Part shown: in pieces, positions 45,200 to 53,957 of the stretch | Numbering within the stretch: the first letter of the stretch is position 1 | Layout: every line of letters begins with the position of its first letter | Source of the DNA: Phycisphaeraceae bacterium | GTDB lineage: Bacteria; Planctomycetota; Phycisphaerae; Phycisphaerales; UBA1924 | Direction of reading: 5' to 3' | Assembly: GCA_019636845.1 (NCBI GenBank) | Contig: JAHBWV010000001.1 | Location: forward strand, 3,224,001 to 3,288,000 | Length of the DNA stretch: 64,000 nucleotides | Made by a program: the position numbers and the translations under genes | Notes under the pieces: model-generated | The model's input: the letters and a program-made list of their open reading frames with translations, nothing else | What the model was told of the DNA's origin: nothing | The model's database searches: none

Positions 45200-45868
45200 T
45201 CATTCAGCGTCGGGATTGATGTTCGCGGATCGTGTGCTCGGGATGAGCGAACCGGTGTCGAGCTTGGCCAGCAACCCGGGAATCGTTGTGAGACCCGAGC
45301 CCATCGACAACTGCCCCGTTGGAAGCCGGTAGAGATCCATGCTGAGCACGGGCGCAGCACGCTCGCCCGGCCGGTGGCTCGTAATCTCGATCTGGACGTG
45401 CCCCTCGCTGACGATTGTCATCGTCTGGCGCAGCACCCGGTAGTCCGTCGGCGTGAGCGACTCAAAGACCAGATCCGCCGATCTTTCACCCGTGACGCAC
45501 GCCTGATCGAACGCGATCGATGCGTCGCACAGCGTGTCGTACCACGCGCACGTCGTCGATCCGTCGATGGCCCTGGTCAGACGGGCGATCCCCTCGAAGG
45601 GTGCGGCGAACGCGAGGCCCTGGAAGCCCATCAGCACCTCGCCGGTCCTTTCATTCTGCGTCGCGCTCAGCCCGACAAGCGAGACGGATGTGCCCCGCTC
45701 CGATGTCACACACACCTCGCCCTCCCACTCGCCGGCAAGCGTGCAGAGCGTGCTGACCTGCTTCGTTGCGAGTTCCTGCTTCGGAACGATCGGCGGCACC
45801 GCGATCGGCGGAGGCACCCCGGCCCCGAGAGTGAGCATCATGGCTGCCGTTATGGACGCGATCATCAT
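45200..45868 (-). CDS. Secreted DUF1579-like protein
   Basis: Encodes 222 aa; AAGGA precedes a double ATG (45868/45865). A short signal peptide (SITAAMMLTLGAG) is followed by a lipocalin-like beta domain that opens with LCTLAGEWEGEV, the phrase also seen as VMAGEWEGV in the 46980 product. This points to DUF1579. It is the most divergent of three related proteins in this region. Function unknown; the family may bind small ligands. Confidence 0.65.
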   Translation of the reverse strand: MMIASITAAMMLTLGAGVPPPIAVPPIVPKQELATKQVSTLCTLAGEWEGEVCVTSERGTSVSLVGLSATQNERTGEVLMGFQGLAFAAPFEGIARLTRAIDGSTTCAWYDTLCDASIAFDQACVTGERSADLVFESLTPTDYRVLRQTMTIVSEGHVQIEITSHRPGERAAPVLSMDLYRLPTGQLSMGSGLTTIPGLLAKLDTGSLIPSTRSANINPDAE

Positions 45869-46029
45869 CGGAGAGTCCTTTCCTCGGAACCTTCGTGCGA
45901 ACGCGTCGCCAACGACGCGTCACCGAGGGCATCGACCGCCGAAGGGACGACGCCTGAGACACACCTCAGAATCTCGCGATGCTCCAATTGAAGACGCAGA
46001 AGATGCGCGTCGCATCAAGTTCTCGGACC

Positions 46030-46815
46030 TCACCCCGCCGAAGGGGCATCCGCGTACCCGCGCCGAGCAAGAATCGCTGCAAACGCGGCATCGAACTGCG
46101 CATCCAGTCCGGGATCGATGTGTGACAGACTCTGTCCAGTGCGCCCGCTGTTGATGAATCGCCTGCCGGCGGATCGCGCCGCTTCGGAGCCCGGGAACAG
46201 ACTCGGCGCCCCCTTGGACTTCTCCTCATCCTCGAACTCGCGAAGCCGCTCCAGCGTGCAGTCGGCAACCGTCGAGGCCAGGCGATCCTCGTCGATCGAC
46301 TCCCCCAGAAAGTCCAGCATCGCTCGCATCTCGCCCGGTGTGTCGGACTTCAGTCGCTCGTACGTCGTCCAATGCCGGGCGATCCCCTGCAGCGCGGGAT
46401 TCTCAAGCCACGACTCGATGTGTGACTCCCACGTGCCGAACCCCATCTGCCTCCAGACAGGGTCGCCCTTGAGCGCGATGAACGCGTTCGCGTACTTCAG
46501 CGCGGGGACGCTGTTGCCCGTCAGGGAGTGATAGTTCAGGCCCGAGAGGAGCACATCCTTCGGATGGCGGCGGATGTGGATCACGGCCTTCGCCCTGTCG
46601 GAGAGCGGGTGCCCGGGCGCGAACGCGAAGTGGGTCTTCACGAGTGTGCGTCCCGGGCGCGTGTGATCGAGCCGCCCGCGACCATGCAGGCCGGGGATCA
46701 CCTCGTTGATCCGTGCCGTCGATTCGATGGGGCCGTGGAGATACCGGTACAAGAGGAACCGCACCCACGTGTTCCCCGACCTCGGATACGACGCGAGCCA
46801 GACCACTTCCTGCAT
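46030..46815 (-). CDS. PAPS-dependent sulfotransferase
   Basis: Encodes 261 aa, no signal peptide. The 5'-phosphosulfate loop is WLASYPRSGNTWVRF at residues 6-20, the 3'-phosphate motif is IHIRRHPKDVLLSGLNY near residue 80, and the C-terminal RRFINSGRTGQ supplies the usual Arg-Lys-Gly-like loop. The enzyme transfers sulfate from PAPS to an alcohol or amine, in planctomycetes often on glycans or lipids; acceptor unknown. It sits between DUF1579-like genes with no coupling. Confidence 0.9.
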   Translation of the reverse strand: MQEVVWLASYPRSGNTWVRFLLYRYLHGPIESTARINEVIPGLHGRGRLDHTRPGRTLVKTHFAFAPGHPLSDRAKAVIHIRRHPKDVLLSGLNYHSLTGNSVPALKYANAFIALKGDPVWRQMGFGTWESHIESWLENPALQGIARHWTTYERLKSDTPGEMRAMLDFLGESIDEDRLASTVADCTLERLREFEDEEKSKGAPSLFPGSEAARSAGRRFINSGRTGQSLSHIDPGLDAQFDAAFAAILARRGYADAPSAG

Positions 46816-46873
46816 GCCGCTGGGCCTCCGGATTCGGTCATGCTACGCGCCGAGATGCGCCGACGAAACAGCG

Positions 46874-46902
46874 CGACGGACCCGCCTCGTGCGGGTCCGT
46901 CG
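46874..46902 (-). terminator. Perfect terminator hairpin after DUF1579 gene
   Basis: A perfect 12-bp stem (46874-46885 with 46891-46902) with a five-base loop lies about 78 bp beyond the minus-strand stop at 46980 and upstream of the sulfotransferase start; on the minus strand CTGTTTCG follows after one GC pair. Confidence 0.7.
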
Positions 46903-46979
46903 CATCATGGCCGTAGATCGGAATCATGGCGTCGGCCGCCCGTCGCAGGAACGGACCGGAATCCGGAGAACGATCGGTC

Positions 46980-47708
46980 TCACTTCTTCCGCTTGTAGAC
47001 GATCTCCATCATCTTGTACTCAACTCCGTCGGGTCCTGGGCCGTACATCTCCCACTTGTAGTTGTCGTTGTCGATGACGGTGGTGTCCATCTTCATGGTC
47101 GTCTTCTCACCCGTCATGAAGTCCACGAAGGTCGAGACAAGCTTGAACACCTTGCCATCGTCCGAGCAGGTGCCCGTCATCCACATGGTCATGCTCCCCA
47201 TGTTGTCCATCCAGGCGCCCTCATACTCCTTGGTCGTGTTGTTGTACCCCATGGTCCCCATGCCGCGGAAGGGCATCCCCATCATCTCGCCCTTGTGGTG
47301 CGAGATCAGGAAGAGCCCGTCGAACTCCATGCGGGCCGTGGTACGGACCGGAGACTCCTCGGGGGGCGCGCCGGGCACCATCCACATCCGGCTCACACCC
47401 TCCCACTCACCTGCCATCACCTCCATGTGCTTGTGGTGGGGGCCGGGTGCTTTCGCGGCCGCCCACGCCTCCATCATCGCCGCCTCTTCCGGCGACATCT
47501 CAGGCGGCTCACCACCCTTCGCCTTCTCCATCGCTTCCTTCGCGGCCTTCTCGGCATCCTGGGCCGCCTTCTTCGCGTGGGCGGCGGCATCGTTGGCCTT
47601 GACCTTGGCGTCCTTTGCCGGGTCCACGTTCTGTGCGAGTGCTGCTGACGAACCCGCGCCAATCAGCGTGAGCGCGACCGAGAGACGACAAAGCTGCTTG
47701 AGATCCAT
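46980..47708 (-). CDS. Secreted DUF1579 protein with coiled-coil linker
   Basis: Encodes 242 aa; ATG 47708 has AAAGGGAAG upstream. Signal peptide residues 1-25 (VALTLIGAGSSAALAQ), then an Ala/Lys/Glu-rich coiled-coil linker of about 45 residues, then the DUF1579 domain from HKHMEVMAGEWEGVSRMW to a KMMEIVYKRKK end. Met-rich stretches (GEMMGMPFRGMGTMGYN) are notable. The domain shares the MGMPxxGxGxMGxx block with the 47798 product, showing common descent. Function unknown. Confidence 0.82.
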   Translation of the reverse strand: MDLKQLCRLSVALTLIGAGSSAALAQNVDPAKDAKVKANDAAAHAKKAAQDAEKAAKEAMEKAKGGEPPEMSPEEAAMMEAWAAAKAPGPHHKHMEVMAGEWEGVSRMWMVPGAPPEESPVRTTARMEFDGLFLISHHKGEMMGMPFRGMGTMGYNNTTKEYEGAWMDNMGSMTMWMTGTCSDDGKVFKLVSTFVDFMTGEKTTMKMDTTVIDNDNYKWEMYGPGPDGVEYKMMEIVYKRKK

Positions 47709-47797
47709 AAGACTTCCCTTTCGATGCTGGTTGAGAACTCGAATCCGCAATGTGTGGTGTGGCGCCGCTCAGCGATGAGCAACACCGGATGTTCCTC

Positions 47798-48304
47798 TCA
47801 CGTTCGTCGCGTGTACTCGATGATGCCGCTCCGGAACTCTGGCTGCCCGCGAGGCGCCCTGAACATCTCATACGTGTGCCGATCGGCGGAATGGATGGTG
47901 GTGACGTGGCGGGTCGTCGCTTCGACACCCATCGGATCGACCGCGCTCCCGGACATCTCGATCCGGCGCGCGTCCGCTCCCGGCTTGCCCCTGTGGACCA
48001 TCATCTGCGTACACATCGAGTCCAGCCAGTTCGAGACATACTCCCCCGCGATGGTGTCGAACCCCATCACGCCCGTGCCCTCATAGGGCATGCCCATGAA
48101 ATCACACGCGTAGCGCATGCTCAGCCAGCGACCGCCCAGGATCCCTTCGTTCACACACTCGCCATCGCTGGAGATCGGCGGCGCATCCGGACCCATCCAG
48201 AATGTCGCCCGCGCATCCCACACGCCAACAAGTTCGAGTAAACGTGCGTGATGCTCGTTTGGCGCGCCGCTGCGCATCCAGGCCTCTTGCATCTGCTCAT
48301 CCAT
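47798..48304 (-). CDS. Cytoplasmic DUF1579-like protein
   Basis: Encodes 168 aa from ATG 48304, with GGGTGAA upstream; an in-frame ATG at 48316 is nearly as good, and the longer frame to 48451 has no support. No signal peptide. The domain runs from HHARLLELVGVWDARATFWM through FMGMPYEGTGVMGFD to FRSGIIEYTRR, matching the fold order of the 46980 product. It differs in lacking an export signal. Confidence 0.75.
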   Translation of the reverse strand: MDEQMQEAWMRSGAPNEHHARLLELVGVWDARATFWMGPDAPPISSDGECVNEGILGGRWLSMRYACDFMGMPYEGTGVMGFDTIAGEYVSNWLDSMCTQMMVHRGKPGADARRIEMSGSAVDPMGVEATTRHVTTIHSADRHTYEMFRAPRGQPEFRSGIIEYTRRT

Positions 48305-48484
48305 GCGTTCACCCATGCAGTGTGGTGTGCTGGTGCGCGGCCTCGCACGCGATGTCCGTTCAAAGACCAAACTCATCATACACGATGCGCACTCGGATGA
48401 CAAGAGGCACAAGCAAATTTGTTCGGATTTTAGAAGGATTCGAGAAACCACACAAACGTGGTGGCAGCAGCCACTTACGCGTAT

Positions 48485-49717
48485 CTACCGCTCGGATGCC
48501 TCGTGCGGAATCGGGACTCGCTCAACAATTTCCAGGCCGAACGCCTGCAACTGCGGGTAGTCGGTTTGGCTGTTCGTGATCAGACGCAGCTTCGTCAACC
48601 CCAAGTCTCGGAGGATCTGCGATCCAACCCCATACTCGAGCATCGCCGGATTCACACTCGTGCGCGGGCGATCCGCCTCATCGTCATTGAACGGGCGCGT
48701 CAGCCGCTGCGAGAGGGCATCGCCGACACCAGACGGGCGGAGGTACACGATCACGCCCCGCCCTGCCCTCTGGATCATGCGCATCGATGCCCGCAGCGTG
48801 GCGCCGGTCGAGACGCCCACTGTCGATCCCGAATCCAGATCATCGAAAATATCGCCCAGGAGATCGCGCCTGTGAACGCGCACAAGCGTCGGCTCAGGAG
48901 ACTGCACGTGCACGCCCTGCGAATCCAGAACACCCACATCACCGACGGTCAGAGCCAGATGGGGCAACTGATCGACGGGCGACCGGAACGCCAGCAGATT
49001 GAACTCCCCCTCCGGAGTCCGGATCTTCTGCCCGCCACGCGGCTCCATCCGCTCCACCAGTGGCGATGCGCTCAGACGGTGCTCGATGATCTGCGCGACG
49101 GAACACATCCTGATGCCGTGCTTGCGGCTGAGCTCAACCAGATCCGGCAGACGCGCCATCTCCCCGTCATCCCGCATCACCTCGATGATGCACGCCGCAG
49201 GATAAAGCCCCGCCAGGCGGCACAGATCCAGCGACCCCTCGGTCTGGCCGACGCGCACGAGCACGCCCCCGTCACGCGAGCGGAGCGGGTTGATGTGCCC
49301 GGGTCTGACAAAGTCCGCCGGCGTCGACGCGGGGTCGATGGCACGCAGGATGGTCGTCGCTCGCTCACGCGCTGAAACGCCGGTCGTGATCCCATACTTC
49401 GGAGCGGCATCGATCGAGACCGTGAACGCCGTGCCGCGGAAGGTCGTGTTCACCGCGGACTGCGGGTGGAGTTCCAGCCGATCGCAGTCATGCTCGGTCA
49501 TCGAGAGGCACAAATAGCCGCGCGCGACCGAGAGCATGAAGGTGATGGCCTCGGGGGTCACAAACTGGGCCGGCAAGACCAGATCACCCTCGTTCTCGCG
49601 ATGCTCGTCATCGGTGAGAATGACCATCCGTCCGGCACGCAGATCGGCCAGCGCCTCCGGGATCGTCACGAACGGGCTCCTGGAGTCGGCCGCGGTTGGC
49701 TGGGCGAAATCGTGCAT
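48485..49717 (-). CDS. ribB: RibB-type DHBP synthase fused to degenerate GTP cyclohydrolase II domain (RibBX-like)
   Basis: Encodes 410 aa. Residues 15-215 are the 3,4-dihydroxy-2-butanone 4-phosphate synthase of riboflavin synthesis: DDEHRENEGDLVLPAQF, GVSARERATTI and RPGHINPLRSRDGG are intact. The second metal-ligand position, normally His in a GHTEA motif, reads Gln (VGQTEGSLDL). The C-terminal domain aligns with GTP cyclohydrolase II (VRVH; LRLITNS; EIVERVPI) but has none of its zinc cysteines (RRDLLGDIFDDLD in their place) and lacks the QEGR loop, so it should be inactive, as described for RibBX proteins. No FMN riboswitch was seen upstream. A weak hairpin at 48447-48462 with TTT on the minus strand may terminate it. 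A separate ribA would be needed. Confidence 0.85.
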   Translation of the reverse strand: MHDFAQPTAADSRSPFVTIPEALADLRAGRMVILTDDEHRENEGDLVLPAQFVTPEAITFMLSVARGYLCLSMTEHDCDRLELHPQSAVNTTFRGTAFTVSIDAAPKYGITTGVSARERATTILRAIDPASTPADFVRPGHINPLRSRDGGVLVRVGQTEGSLDLCRLAGLYPAACIIEVMRDDGEMARLPDLVELSRKHGIRMCSVAQIIEHRLSASPLVERMEPRGGQKIRTPEGEFNLLAFRSPVDQLPHLALTVGDVGVLDSQGVHVQSPEPTLVRVHRRDLLGDIFDDLDSGSTVGVSTGATLRASMRMIQRAGRGVIVYLRPSGVGDALSQRLTRPFNDDEADRPRTSVNPAMLEYGVGSQILRDLGLTKLRLITNSQTDYPQLQAFGLEIVERVPIPHEASER

Positions 49718-49838
49718 GGTGGCCTGTCTGAACAACCCGATCGGAGAGACGGATCCCGTACGAATCGGAGATTTATGCGGCTTTTGCGGGCCGCCGGGTG
49801 GCACCCCGCCGGTTCGTGCTGCATGGTAGATCGCCAAC

Positions 49839-49858
49839 ACCCTCGGAGGACCGAGGGT
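49839..49858. promoter_or_regulatory. Eight-bp hairpin in the divergent ribB region
   Basis: ACCCTCGG (49839-49846) pairs with CCGAGGGT (49851-49858) around an AGGA loop, between the divergent ribB and PEP-CTERM genes. It could be a leader hairpin or an operator; nothing decides between them. Confidence 0.3.
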
Positions 49859-49919
49859 TAACAACGTCCGAGAACACATCGTCCCACCCTGCTGGGGCAT
49901 GATCGATGGGAGATTGTCG

Positions 49920-50561
49920 ATGCGGAACACCCGAACCCGTCTGATGGCCGGCGCACTCACAACAGCGAGCATCATGGCGATGCACGCAACGACCGCCAGC
50001 GCCCACCCGCACGGCTACCTCATCTCACTCGGACACTCGCACGGGGGTGGCCACCACGAGAACATGCTCCAGATCAATTTCGACTGGATGATGGCCCACA
50101 CCATGCACATGCCGATGTTCGGGCTCCCGGGCCTCTCCGAGGACATGCTCTCCTTCGAAGAGATCATCGCAGACCCCAACGACCCCCACTACCACGACGG
50201 CATCATCCCCATCGCAGAGGGAACAAAGATCCAAGCCGTCTTCACACGCTTCGACGCGGGCGTCTCCGTCTACGACCCGTTCGATCTCTCACTGCAGCTG
50301 AACACGCCCGGCGTCACCTTCCTCATCGGAACGGGTGGCTCCGACTTCAACCGCAAAATCATCTGGAACCTCGACCCTTCGGCACCCGGCTTCGATGCCG
50401 GAGCCGGCGTATGGACCGCAGACTTCTACATCCGCGACACCTCGGGTCTCCACGATGACAGCGAGATCTACACCATGTCGCTGAAGATGGTCCCTACACC
50501 GGGCGCGCTCTCGCTCCTGGCAGGCGCGGGATTGCTGACGCGCCGGCGCCGGTCATCCTGA
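49920..50561 (+). CDS. PEP-CTERM-type secreted protein, His/Met-rich
   Basis: Encodes 213 aa; ATG 49920 follows GGGAG by seven bases. After a signal peptide (ALTTASIMAMHATTASA) the mature start is unusually rich in His and Met (HPHGYLISLGHSHGGGHH; MMAHTMHMPMF), which could bind metal. A beta-rich domain follows, and the C-terminus is VPTPGALSLLAGAG with an Arg-rich end, the exosortase signal also seen at 18877. Function unknown. Confidence 0.85.
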   Translation: MRNTRTRLMAGALTTASIMAMHATTASAHPHGYLISLGHSHGGGHHENMLQINFDWMMAHTMHMPMFGLPGLSEDMLSFEEIIADPNDPHYHDGIIPIAEGTKIQAVFTRFDAGVSVYDPFDLSLQLNTPGVTFLIGTGGSDFNRKIIWNLDPSAPGFDAGAGVWTADFYIRDTSGLHDDSEIYTMSLKMVPTPGALSLLAGAGLLTRRRRSS

Positions 50562-50590
50562 TCACTCGCAGGGCGGAACTACCATCCCTC

Positions 50591-50986
50591 ATGACCCGCT
50601 ACGAACAGTTCCAGCAGTATCGCACGCGCATGAACGCACGCATCACCGGGGATGAGGCTGCCCGTGGCCTCACCCCCGGCGGCACGCCGCGCGTCGGCGC
50701 GACGCTCGTCACCAAGCGATTCTTCTCCCTCGACCACCAGACCTACCAGGACGGCGCGCTCCCGCTCAAGACCAAGGAGTTGCTGGGACTTGTCGCCTCC
50801 ATGGTCCTCCGCTGCGACGACTGCATCGCCTACCACATCGACCAGTGCGTCAAGATCGGCGTCACCGACGAGGAGATCTGGGAATCCTTCGACGTCGCAC
50901 TCATCGTCGGCGGCTCGATCGTCATCCCCCACCTCCGACGGGGTGTGGAGTTCCTCGACGAGGCCCGAGCCGCCAATCCCACCTGA
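50591..50986 (+). CDS. AhpD/carboxymuconolactone decarboxylase-family protein
   Basis: Encodes 131 aa. The family helix has the redox motif RCDDCIAYHI (Cys-x2-Cys-x3-His) near residue 76 and LKTKELLGLVAS upstream, as in AhpD-like peroxidase partners. It is probably a cytoplasmic thiol-dependent peroxidase or reductase. It follows the PEP-CTERM gene by 29 bp and may share its transcript. Confidence 0.88.
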   Translation: MTRYEQFQQYRTRMNARITGDEAARGLTPGGTPRVGATLVTKRFFSLDHQTYQDGALPLKTKELLGLVASMVLRCDDCIAYHIDQCVKIGVTDEEIWESFDVALIVGGSIVIPHLRRGVEFLDEARAANPT

Positions 50987-51043
50987 GCTCTGACCCCTCC
51001 TCATTGCCGATTGCCTTCGTGCCCTCCCACTACACTCTCCTCG

Positions 51044-52360
51044 ATGGCTGGCCGCGCCCCCACATCCGAGCACGCCCGCAGAGCCGCGACGCAGATCGTG
51101 CACGCCCTGCGTGAACACGGGCACGTCGCGACATTCGCCGGCGGGTGCGTGCGCGACGAGCTCCTCGGCCTGGCCCCGAGCGACTACGACGTCGCGACCG
51201 ATGCCACCCCCGACCGGGTGCGCCGCATCTTCCCTCACAGCGACCTTGTGGGGGCGTGCTTCGGCGTCGTGCTGGTGAAGCTGCGCATCGAGGGCGACCC
51301 CGTCGTCGTCGAGGTCGCGACCTTCCGCGCGGATGGACCCTACTCGGACAGCCGCCGCCCGGATGCCGTCACGTTCAGCACCCAGATCGAAGACGCCAAA
51401 CGTCGCGACTTCACGGTCAACGCCCTCTACCTCGACCCAGACGGCTCGACATCAACGATCGCCGGCCGCGAGATCCGAGGGCGCGTGATCGACATGGTGG
51501 GCGGCATCCCCGACATCGAATCCCGCACGCTCCGTGCCGTCGGCGATGCGGACTCACGCCTCGCGGAGGACCACCTCCGCGCCCTTCGCGCCGTCCGCCT
51601 CGCCGCCAAACTCGGCTTCACGATCGAACCGGCAACCGCCGACGCGATCCGACGCAACGCCTCGCACTTGCGGGGTGTCTCTCGGGAACGGATCGGCGAT
51701 GAGATCCGACGCATGCTCGCCCACCCGACGCGAAGCCGCGCTGCGGAGCTCCTGAGGGATCTCGGGCTCGATCGCCCCGTGCTCGATCCCGCGGGAGCCA
51801 GCGCAACCGGGCTCAAGCCGGATCGCTTCGGCCCGGGGCTTGTCCTGTCACGCCTGGAGCCCGAGGCCCCACCCATGCTCGCGCTCGGTGCCTGGGCGAT
51901 CGATCTCGGCATCCCGCTGTTGCAAGCCCCGGTGGATGCCTTCATCAGAGGGTGCCGCGCAGCGCTCTGCCTCAGCAACGACGAACGCCTGGAACTGCAC
52001 AGCACCCTCCACGGGTTGAGGCAACTCAGCGACCCGGCGTTCTGGATCGGGCTCACGGTCGCGCGTCGCAAGCGGTTCGCGGCCGGACCACAATTCCCCG
52101 GGGGCATGGCATTGCTCCGCGCAATCGACGTCCCTCGCGCGTCCTCCATCGCATCCGATGTCGACGCCCTCGCCCTGACATTCGGCGGACTCGCGCCAGA
52201 CCCCCTCGTGACCGGCGACGACCTCGTCGAAGCGGGCTGGCCCCCCGGACCTGCGTTCAAACGCGTCCTCGATGCGGTGTACGACGCCCAACTTGAGGGT
52301 GCAATCGTCTCACAGGCCCAAGGCATGGAACTTGCCCGGGGTCTGGGTGTCTATAAGTGA
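51044..52360 (+). CDS. Poly(A) polymerase/CCA tRNA nucleotidyltransferase
   Basis: Encodes 438 aa from ATG 51044. The class II nucleotidyltransferase head has GGCVRDELLG and DYDVATDATP (the catalytic aspartates) near residues 34-56, then RRDFTVNALY near 118, and the RNA-binding helical region with LAEDHLRALRAVRLAAKLG. Members either add CCA to tRNA or poly(A) to RNA; sequence alone does not separate them here, but tRNA maturation is the common role. The C-terminal 150 residues are helical and less conserved. Confidence 0.92.
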   Translation: MAGRAPTSEHARRAATQIVHALREHGHVATFAGGCVRDELLGLAPSDYDVATDATPDRVRRIFPHSDLVGACFGVVLVKLRIEGDPVVVEVATFRADGPYSDSRRPDAVTFSTQIEDAKRRDFTVNALYLDPDGSTSTIAGREIRGRVIDMVGGIPDIESRTLRAVGDADSRLAEDHLRALRAVRLAAKLGFTIEPATADAIRRNASHLRGVSRERIGDEIRRMLAHPTRSRAAELLRDLGLDRPVLDPAGASATGLKPDRFGPGLVLSRLEPEAPPMLALGAWAIDLGIPLLQAPVDAFIRGCRAALCLSNDERLELHSTLHGLRQLSDPAFWIGLTVARRKRFAAGPQFPGGMALLRAIDVPRASSIASDVDALALTFGGLAPDPLVTGDDLVEAGWPPGPAFKRVLDAVYDAQLEGAIVSQAQGMELARGLGVYK

Positions 52361-52468
52361 TGGCAGGACGCGCGTCGCGTCTTCATTCGTCATTTGTTCG
52401 TGCAGATGCCCTCTTGCCTGTGACAGACCCCGCTTCAGGCCGGGGCCTTGAGAGAAGGAACCAGATCG

Positions 52469-53908
52469 ATGCGCAAGAACCCCGAGACTCGCAATCGTCG
52501 CGCCTGGATGGGACACCTGGCAGCCGGACTCATCGGCATCGGAGCCGCTTTGTCTCCCATGACCGCGCTCGCCCAGACCAAAGCCCCCGAGCGGGTCGTC
52601 GCGACCGATCAGGTCATCTTCAACTCCGGCAGAATCGTTGAGGGGAAGATCCTCAGCGAGACCGACTCAAAACTAAAGATGCTCGTCGTGATCGGCGGCA
52701 TGTCCGTCGAGACCGAGTACGACAAGTCGGAGATCCTCTCGATCAAGCGTGATGCCCTCACGCCCGAGAGCGTCGATGCCGCGCCCGCGACTTCACAGAC
52801 TCGCCCCGCCTCCCGCTCGTCCTCACCGGTCAACCCGGTCGCAGACGGCACGAAGGTCTACACCATCCATCTCAAGGGCTGGTTCGGCGAAGACATCTCG
52901 CAGACACCCCTGCGCGAAGCCGTGCGCGACGCCCGCATGAACCAGGCCGACTACCTGATCGTCATCATGGAGAACGATTGGGACATGAAGCGGTTCGGCA
53001 ACCTCGGCGACATCCCCAACGAGGTCGGCTTCTTCGACCAGTTCCGGCGTGCCGAGGACATGGACCCGATCTTCACCGTCGAAATCCCCCGTGAGTGGGA
53101 GAAGCAGCCCAAGGTCGTCTTCTGGGTCAAGCGCGCCATGGGCGGCGCGGCGTTCCTTCCCCTCGTCTGCAAGGACATCTACTTCTCCAGCGACGCAAAG
53201 CTCGGAGGCATCGGCGGGCTGGAGAAGTCCTTCGGCTCCACCGGCGACGAGGTCGTCCGCGAGAAGCAGTTCTCGCTCCGCATCGGACGCGCCGAGGGCA
53301 TGGCCATCACCGGCGGCTACGACCCCCGACTCATCAGGGCCCTCGCACGCACCGAGTACGTCCTCTCCGTCGGCTTTGAGGGCGGCCGACCCGTCTACCA
53401 CGAGGGCATGCCCCGCGCCGACAGAGGCGAGATTCTTCTCACCGACGACGGCCAGGGAGAGAACGAGGACAACATCCAGCAACTCGCCAGAGGCGAGGGC
53501 AACGACAACCTGACCCTCAAGGCCGATATCGCCTTCAAGATCGGCGTCTCCAAGGGCACCGTTGACTCGCTCGAAGATCTCATGCGCGAGCTCGGCATCG
53601 CCCGCACATACACCCTCATCCCGGGCAAGAGCGACCAGATCTTCAAGAACTGGAGCGAGGGGCTCCAACGCGCCTCACGCGACAGCCGCAAGCTCTGGGA
53701 GGATTACCAGCGCATCCAGGTCGGTGGCTCATACGAGGAGCGCAGGCGCGCCCGGGGGCAGCAGATCCGCCTGCTCGACGATCTCGAAAAAGTCCTCAAA
53801 CGCTACGAGGAGGCCCTGAACCCGGGCCAGCTCGGCCTGCCAGGCATCGGCGACATCGGCATCCTCCGCGAGCGCATCAAGCTCGATCAGCTCCGCGACC
53901 GCAAGTGA
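52469..53908 (+). CDS. Secreted ClpP/crotonase-fold protein lacking the catalytic serine
   Basis: Encodes 479 aa; ATG 52469 follows AAGGA. A signal peptide (AAGLIGIGAALSPMTALAQ) is followed by a small SH3-like beta domain (DQVIFNSGRIVEGKIL) and then a ClpP/NfeD-type fold: VYTIHLKGWFGEDI, IVIMENDW, and VKRAMGGAAFLPLVCKDIYF. The position of the nucleophile, Ser in the neighbour (SAISAAAM), is Gly here, so it is probably not a protease. The C-terminal 100 residues are helical and charged. It is 49 bp upstream of a paralogue that keeps the Ser; the pair probably works together in the periplasm. Confidence 0.8.
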   Translation: MRKNPETRNRRAWMGHLAAGLIGIGAALSPMTALAQTKAPERVVATDQVIFNSGRIVEGKILSETDSKLKMLVVIGGMSVETEYDKSEILSIKRDALTPESVDAAPATSQTRPASRSSSPVNPVADGTKVYTIHLKGWFGEDISQTPLREAVRDARMNQADYLIVIMENDWDMKRFGNLGDIPNEVGFFDQFRRAEDMDPIFTVEIPREWEKQPKVVFWVKRAMGGAAFLPLVCKDIYFSSDAKLGGIGGLEKSFGSTGDEVVREKQFSLRIGRAEGMAITGGYDPRLIRALARTEYVLSVGFEGGRPVYHEGMPRADRGEILLTDDGQGENEDNIQQLARGEGNDNLTLKADIAFKIGVSKGTVDSLEDLMRELGIARTYTLIPGKSDQIFKNWSEGLQRASRDSRKLWEDYQRIQVGGSYEERRRARGQQIRLLDDLEKVLKRYEEALNPGQLGLPGIGDIGILRERIKLDQLRDRK

Positions 53909-53957
53909 TCGAACAAGCCCATAGGACGAGACCGCACACCACGCGAGCAACACCACC

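Noticed and set aside
49718..49919. FMN riboswitch upstream of the ribB-type gene
   Set aside because: I looked for the conserved RFN core elements on the minus strand and saw only a GC-rich hairpin region without them.
52422..52446. Hairpin CCCCG/CGGGG before the first ClpP-fold gene as terminator
   Set aside because: Only five base pairs with an eight-base loop and no T-run.
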